From: G963668605 sp963668605
GTDB lineage: Bacteria > Acidobacteriota > Terriglobia > Bryobacterales > Bryobacteraceae
Reading direction: 5' to 3'
Length of the DNA: 64,000 nt
Assembly: GCA_963668605.1 (NCBI GenBank)
Contig: OY764903.1
Coordinates: 4,960,001 to 5,024,000 of the forward strand
The notes beneath the pieces were generated by a model that saw nothing but the letters and a program-made list of their open reading frames with translations, ran no database searches and had not been told where the DNA came from. Of the stretch, positions 62,537 through 64,000 are shown in pieces. The translations under genes and the position numbers were made by a program. Within the stretch, counting starts at the first letter, position 1. Every line of letters begins with the position of its first letter.

Positions 62537-63490
62537 ATGCTTCCGTTCCGGCTGGTTTATCACGAAGCCTACGATCTCAACCTGGGCGACCACGTCTTCC
62601 CATCAGAGAAATTCAAACTGGTGCGCTCGCGCGTGCTGCGCGACGGCATCGCCCTGCACGAAGATTTCGAGGAACCCGAGACGGCTTCGGACGAGGACCT
62701 GCTGCTGGTGCATACGCCGGAATGGATTCGTAAGCTGAAGACCGGCACGCTCACATACCACGAAATTCTGGCGCTCGAAGTTCCCTACTCACACCAGATG
62801 GTGCACGCCTATTGCCTGGCGGCCGGAGGCACCAAGTTGGCCGCGCGGAACGCCCTGCGTGATGGCATCGGATTCAACGTCGGCGGTGGCTTCCATCACG
62901 CGTTCGCCGAACACGGCGAGGGCTTCTGCGCGATCAACGATATCGCGGTGGCCATCCGCTGCCTTCAACGGGACGGAGCGATTGAGCGCGCCATGGTTGT
63001 CGATTGCGACGTACACCACGGCAACGGCACCGCCGCCATCTTCGCGAACGATGAGAGCGTATTCACAATCTCGATTCACCAACTCAACAACTACCCTGCG
63101 GTGAAGCCGCCCTCGACCATCGACATCGATCTCAAAGATGGCACGACCGACGCCGAGTACCTCGACCGTCTGCGCGCTCCGTACACCGCTGCTGTAAGCG
63201 GGTTCCGCCCCCAGTTGCTCATCTATGTCGCCGGGGCGGACCCGTACTACGAAGACCAACTCGGCGGGCTATGTCTCACCATGGAAGGTTTGCTGGCGCG
63301 CGACCGCCTAGTGATGGAGACCGCGCTGCAGCACAGGATTCCCGTAGCCGTCGTCTACGCCGGAGGCTATGCGCTGCAACTAGGCGACACCGTCGCGATC
63401 CATGCCAATACGATCCGGGCCGCCGCCGAATCCTTAAGTGACTCGCGCTGGCGACCCGGCAGTCCACCTGAACCGCGCCGGGTCCCCTAG
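62537..63490 (+). CDS. Histone-deacetylase-family (AcuC/HdaH-like) zinc hydrolase
   Basis: The 317-residue protein belongs to the arginase/deacetylase fold. The catalytic His pair H120-H121 lies in GGGFHHAFAEHGEGFCAIND, zinc ligands D158 and H160 in VDCDVHHGNGTA, the third ligand D235 in AGADPYYEDQLGG, and the transition-state Tyr278 in AGGYAL. All are present, so it should be an active deacetylase or a related amidohydrolase. GGAGAGGAGG lies ahead of ATG 62537. Its bacterial substrate (acetyl-lysine, acetylpolyamine or a small amide) cannot be deduced. Confidence 0.93.
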   Translation: MLPFRLVYHEAYDLNLGDHVFPSEKFKLVRSRVLRDGIALHEDFEEPETASDEDLLLVHTPEWIRKLKTGTLTYHEILALEVPYSHQMVHAYCLAAGGTKLAARNALRDGIGFNVGGGFHHAFAEHGEGFCAINDIAVAIRCLQRDGAIERAMVVDCDVHHGNGTAAIFANDESVFTISIHQLNNYPAVKPPSTIDIDLKDGTTDAEYLDRLRAPYTAAVSGFRPQLLIYVAGADPYYEDQLGGLCLTMEGLLARDRLVMETALQHRIPVAVVYAGGYALQLGDTVAIHANTIRAAAESLSDSRWRPGSPPEPRRVP

Positions 63491-63506
63491 ACCCGACCAC
63501 AACGAC

Positions 63507-63587
63507 CATCTCCGGTCGCTGGCGCTTCCGGCACCGACGGAATGTGCGATCCATCCAACAGTGCTGGAAGCGATAGCGACCAGTGGC
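63507..63587. repeat. REP-like inverted pair, copies 5a and 5b
   Basis: A forward copy (TCCGGTCGCTGGCGCTTCCG within 63507-63536) and a diverged inverted copy (63557-63587, ending GCGACCAGTGGC) lie between converging genes. Pairing between the two is imperfect but long. Confidence 0.72.
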
Positions 63588-63607
63588 GAAAATGTTCCTT
63601 CGTTGCG

Positions 63608-64000
63608 CTAAAACACAGTCGTGCTGCGGAAGTTAATCGTCACGATGGCGATGGACGATTGCCCGAATTCGTTCTTGACTGTCAGACGAATCCTGTGAAT
63701 ACCGGCAAGTCCGATTAACTGGACTCGTGTCTGGGGCTGATTCTGGTCGAGCACCGAAGCGCCTGTTTCCAGGGGCTCCCAAAGGTAAGTCAGCTTTCCT
63801 CCGGCCGGATTTGTCGATCCCGAGCCATCGATCGTCAGTTCCCGCGAGAATGTATCGATCGTAGCCGGACCGCTGATAATCGCGGTTGGCGGCTCAGTTT
63901 GCTTGACCGTGACCGGAATCTGGCACGTGGCTTGTGTGCTCGTTGCGGTGCTGGCGGCGGTCAGGACATAGACGGTATCGGTCAACGGCTTCACGACCGC
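63608..64000 (-). CDS. C-terminal part of a PKD/Ig-domain protein (5' end outside window)
   Basis: The 130 visible residues (the frame stays open to the window edge) contain a PKD-type beta-sandwich: TIDGSGSTNPAGGKLTYLWE, then RVQLIGLAGIHRIRLTVKNE, preceded by a Thr/Ser-rich strand region. PKD domains occur in extracellular enzymes and adhesins, so this is likely the tail of a secreted protein. Start and function are outside the window. Confidence 0.78.
   Translation of the reverse strand, partial: AVVKPLTDTVYVLTAASTATSTQATCQIPVTVKQTEPPTAIISGPATIDTFSRELTIDGSGSTNPAGGKLTYLWEPLETGASVLDQNQPQTRVQLIGLAGIHRIRLTVKNEFGQSSIAIVTINFRSTTVF

Overview
The window looks like a chromosomal segment of an acidobacterium of the Solibacterales/Bryobacteraceae type. 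The evidence is a C-terminal domain of the TIGR03437 (Solibacter) kind in a large secreted protein plus a second broken copy, an Oar-like TonB receptor with a carboxypeptidase-regulatory N-terminus, many large secreted proteins of unknown role, high GC content, and short, often overlapping (ATGA/GTGA) gene junctions. No rRNA, tRNA or CRISPR array was seen.

Layout. 1-9.7 kb: minus-strand complex I operon in the order nuoC-D-I-J-K-L-M-N-H. 9.8-12.1 kb: ECF sigma factor, zinc-finger anti-sigma factor and a secreted protein, divergent from a thiolase / OB-fold partner / aminotransferase operon (12.2-14.7 kb). 15-19 kb: two GT-C type membrane glycosyltransferases and a lipoprotein. 19.1-21 kb: PilZ protein and a phosphofructokinase. 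21.1-27 kb: plus-strand ATP synthase operon (two b-type subunits, delta, alpha, gamma, beta, epsilon; no a or c). 27-29.5 kb: a NarL-type two-component pair. 29.5-37.3 kb: ankyrin protein, heparinase-like lyase, citrate synthase, thioredoxin-like protein, mtnA, CPBP protease, an unrecognised conserved protein. 37.3-40 kb: uvrA. 40.2-47.4 kb: an operon of three secreted proteins behind a strong promoter, and the TonB receptor. 47.5-54.1 kb: surface-glycan-flavoured genes, including a gutted ABC ATPase fused to a Wzt-type glycan-binding domain and a methyltransferase with an Ig-like tail. 54-57.8 kb: response regulator, CpaE-like ATPase, SET methyltransferase, a 38-residue membrane protein, malate dehydrogenase. 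58-64 kb: a large secreted protein and a small accessory patch (broken TIGR03437 domain, decayed RAYT transposase, VapBC), then a histone-deacetylase-like enzyme and the end of a PKD-type protein.

How it fits together. The respiratory modules (complex I membrane and connecting arms, F1 plus the stator of the ATP synthase), citrate synthase, malate dehydrogenase and phosphofructokinase are core aerobic heterotroph metabolism. The secreted lyase, TonB receptor and surface-glycan genes point to polymer use and envelope building.

The main unexplained structures are non-coding. One is a family of at least nine REP-like copies at five intergenic sites, mostly between converging genes, with one copy beside a decayed RAYT transposase, the family known to mobilise REPs. 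The other is an intergenic element at about 57.86-57.95 kb that can fold into an 11-bp outer stem enclosing two tight hairpins. The most unusual protein is the ABC/Wzt-C fusion that has lost the middle of its ATPase domain.
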